64,000 nucleotides of DNA from Luteococcus sp038433155 (GTDB lineage: Bacteria; Actinomycetota; Actinomycetes; Propionibacteriales; Propionibacteriaceae), in the NCBI RefSeq assembly GCF_038433155.1, contig NZ_JBCDMW010000019.1, positions 124,001-188,000 of the forward strand. Reading direction: 5' to 3'. The notes below the pieces were generated by a model that saw only the letters and a program-made list of their open reading frames with translations, did no database searches and was not told where the DNA came from. The position numbers and the translations under genes were made by a program. Positions 62,783 to 64,000 of this stretch are shown here, piece after piece; the first letter of the stretch is position 1, and each line of letters opens with the position of its first letter.

Positions 62783-63817
62783 ATGCCCACCACACCGTCC
62801 AAGCCACTGGCCAGCATTGGGCTGGATGCCGACAACTTCTGGAGCTACAAGCGCACCCATGGCGACGCGGACTGGGTGGACCGCCCCAGCTACCTGCCGA
62901 TCCTGGGGGAGCGGATGATCGAGGCCTTCGGCGCGCACCGGATCAAGCCGTCGGTGATGGTGGTGGGCGCGGATGCCGCCGCTGCGGACGGCCCGGACTT
63001 CGTGCAGTCCTTGGTGGAGTTCGGCTGTGAGATCGGCTCCCACTCCTATGAGCACGAGCCGTGGCTGCACCTGTATTCGCCCCAGAAGCTGCGCGACGAG
63101 CTCAAGCGCACCGAGGACGCCCTGATGGCGGCCGGCGCGCCGAAGCCGCGCGGCTTCCGCGCCCCCGGCTTCGCGATGAGTCCGGACCTGATGCGCGCCC
63201 TGGTGGAGCTGGACTATGACTACGACTGCTCGGTACTGGCCACCTGGATCGGGCCGGTGGCGCGGCAGTACTACCTGCGCACCAACAAGGACCTGACCAA
63301 GCAGGAGCGGGAGGACCGCAAGGCCCTGTTCGGCTCGCTGTGGGATGCGGCGTTGCCCAACAAGCCGTTCACCTGGAAGGCGCCCTGCTGTGAGGTCGAT
63401 GGCAAGACCTCCCCCGCGGTGCAGCTCACCGAGGTGCCCGTGACCGTCTTCCCGATGGCCCGGGTGCCGATCCACGCGTCCTACGTCATCTACCTGTCCG
63501 GCTACTCGACGCCCGTCGCCAAGGCCTACCTCAAGGCCGCCCTGGCCTTCTGCAGGGCCACCGGAACCCAGCCGTCGCTGTTGTTGCACCCGCTGGACCT
63601 GCTGGACGGCAAGGATGCGCCCGGCCTGGAGTTCTTCCCCGGCATGACCATGCCGCTGGGCAGGAAGCGGGAGATGCTGGACTTCATCCTGGAGGCCTTC
63701 GCCAAGCAGTACCGGCTGGTCAACCTGGCCGAGCATGCCGAATCCATCAGGGGCATCCCGGTGCGGGAGCGCGGGATCGACGTGCTGGCGCGGGGCCGGG
63801 AGATCCAGGCGAAGTGA
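62783..63817 (+). CDS. Polysaccharide deacetylase-family protein
   Basis: The 344-residue CE4-type protein has the metal site aspartate region SIGLDADNFWSYKR, the His-x3-His in GSHSYEHEPW, and GFRAPGFAMSPDLMRALVEL (the catalytic arginine block). C-terminal LLLHPLDLLDG carries the late histidine. No signal peptide is seen, so it probably acts in the cytoplasm on a nucleotide- or lipid-linked sugar. I start it at MPTTPSKP because GGGAG stands six bases upstream; ATG 62759 is also open, ten bases after TAGGCT. It overlaps the next gene's GTG. Confidence 0.82.
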   Translation: MPTTPSKPLASIGLDADNFWSYKRTHGDADWVDRPSYLPILGERMIEAFGAHRIKPSVMVVGADAAAADGPDFVQSLVEFGCEIGSHSYEHEPWLHLYSPQKLRDELKRTEDALMAAGAPKPRGFRAPGFAMSPDLMRALVELDYDYDCSVLATWIGPVARQYYLRTNKDLTKQEREDRKALFGSLWDAALPNKPFTWKAPCCEVDGKTSPAVQLTEVPVTVFPMARVPIHASYVIYLSGYSTPVAKAYLKAALAFCRATGTQPSLLLHPLDLLDGKDAPGLEFFPGMTMPLGRKREMLDFILEAFAKQYRLVNLAEHAESIRGIPVRERGIDVLARGREIQAK

Positions 63818-64000
63818 ACCAGCCAGGGGGCACCGACGAGGTGCTGGTGGTGGTGGGCACCCGGCCGGAGGCAATCAAGCTGGCCGGGATCGCCCGGCTC
63901 CTGGGCGCCGGTGGACGGGTGCTGCACACCGGTCAGCACTACGACGAGGCGATGTGGCGCAATGTACTGGCCGACCTGGCTGGTGTACGGGTGGCCGACC
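63814..64000 (+). CDS. wecB: UDP-N-acetylglucosamine 2-epimerase, N-terminus only
   Basis: The 62 visible codons read on from GTG 63814 and give VLVVVGTRPEAIKLAGIARL and VLHTGQHYDEAMW. These match the WecB/MnaA start (GTRPE-IK, TGQHYDEM). The enzyme interconverts UDP-GlcNAc and UDP-ManNAc. The gene runs off the right edge. GTGA overlap with the deacetylase argues for one operon. With deacetylase and ATP-grasp enzyme upstream, an N-acetylated amino sugar modified after assembly is a plausible intermediate. Confidence 0.83.
   Translation, partial: MNQPGGTDEVLVVVGTRPEAIKLAGIARLLGAGGRVLHTGQHYDEAMWRNVLADLAGVRVAD

Overview
The window is high-GC actinobacterial DNA. Family content points to the Propionibacteriaceae: a succinate/propionyl-type CoA transferase, pyruvate phosphate dikinase with its regulatory protein, the actinobacterial bifunctional dCTP deaminase, and many start codons placed 6-7 nt after a TANNNT box (leaderless style). 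No phage, transposase, plasmid or CRISPR sequence was recognised. The genus is not determinable by eye. Most intergenic gaps are short and many genes overlap by 4 nt (ATGA/GTGA).

Layout. (1) 1-7028: a carnitine-type reductive operon on the minus strand (MFS transporter, HSL-type esterase, caiA, caiB, fixA running off the left edge), with a divergent membrane-embedded LuxR regulator. (2) 7034-13515: yaaA, an iron-ADH-family dehydrogenase, a DoxX protein, a PhoP-like two-component pair, an odd lower-GC 505-bp gap carrying three 23-bp tandem near-repeats, and a membrane-anchored hypothetical protein. (3) 13653-21050: a GT39-type membrane glycosyltransferase and a GT2-GtrA fusion separated by a long perfect inverted repeat, then deoC, a GH127-like protein that has lost the family's zinc/nucleophile cysteines, dcd and a small hypothetical gene. 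(4) 21200-28148: ppdK and its kinase/phosphorylase regulator, an rRNA-type methyltransferase, a YwiC-like protein, an ApbE remnant, serB. (5) 28243-38254: two tandem 360-residue secreted repeat proteins with the tail of a lost third copy, the CoA transferase, HAD phosphatase, NUDIX, TetR, a PemK-like protein, tRNA-Gly(CCC), and DUF1707/PH-domain membrane-associated genes.

(6) 38220-64000 is one large extracellular polysaccharide locus: glycosyltransferases of several families, three Wzz-like chain-length proteins, two Wzy/O-antigen-ligase-like proteins, a Wzx-like flippase, gmd and fcl for GDP-L-fucose, an acyltransferase, two homologous right-handed beta-helix proteins (one secreted with a CBM-like domain, one a lipoprotein), an FAD oxidoreductase, an ATP-grasp enzyme, a polysaccharide deacetylase and the start of a wecB-type epimerase. 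No priming sugar-phosphate transferase and no Wzc-type kinase were seen, so the locus probably continues to the right or uses genes elsewhere.

The most unusual element is inside this locus. Directly behind one wzz-wzy pair and tightly co-oriented with it are a small AcpS-type phosphopantetheinyl transferase, a GMTS-type carrier protein, and a SerRS-like amino acid:[carrier protein] ligase (45046-46598). Together these form a complete module for loading an amino acid as a thioester on a carrier protein. Its placement suggests, but does not prove, aminoacyl modification of the exported polymer.
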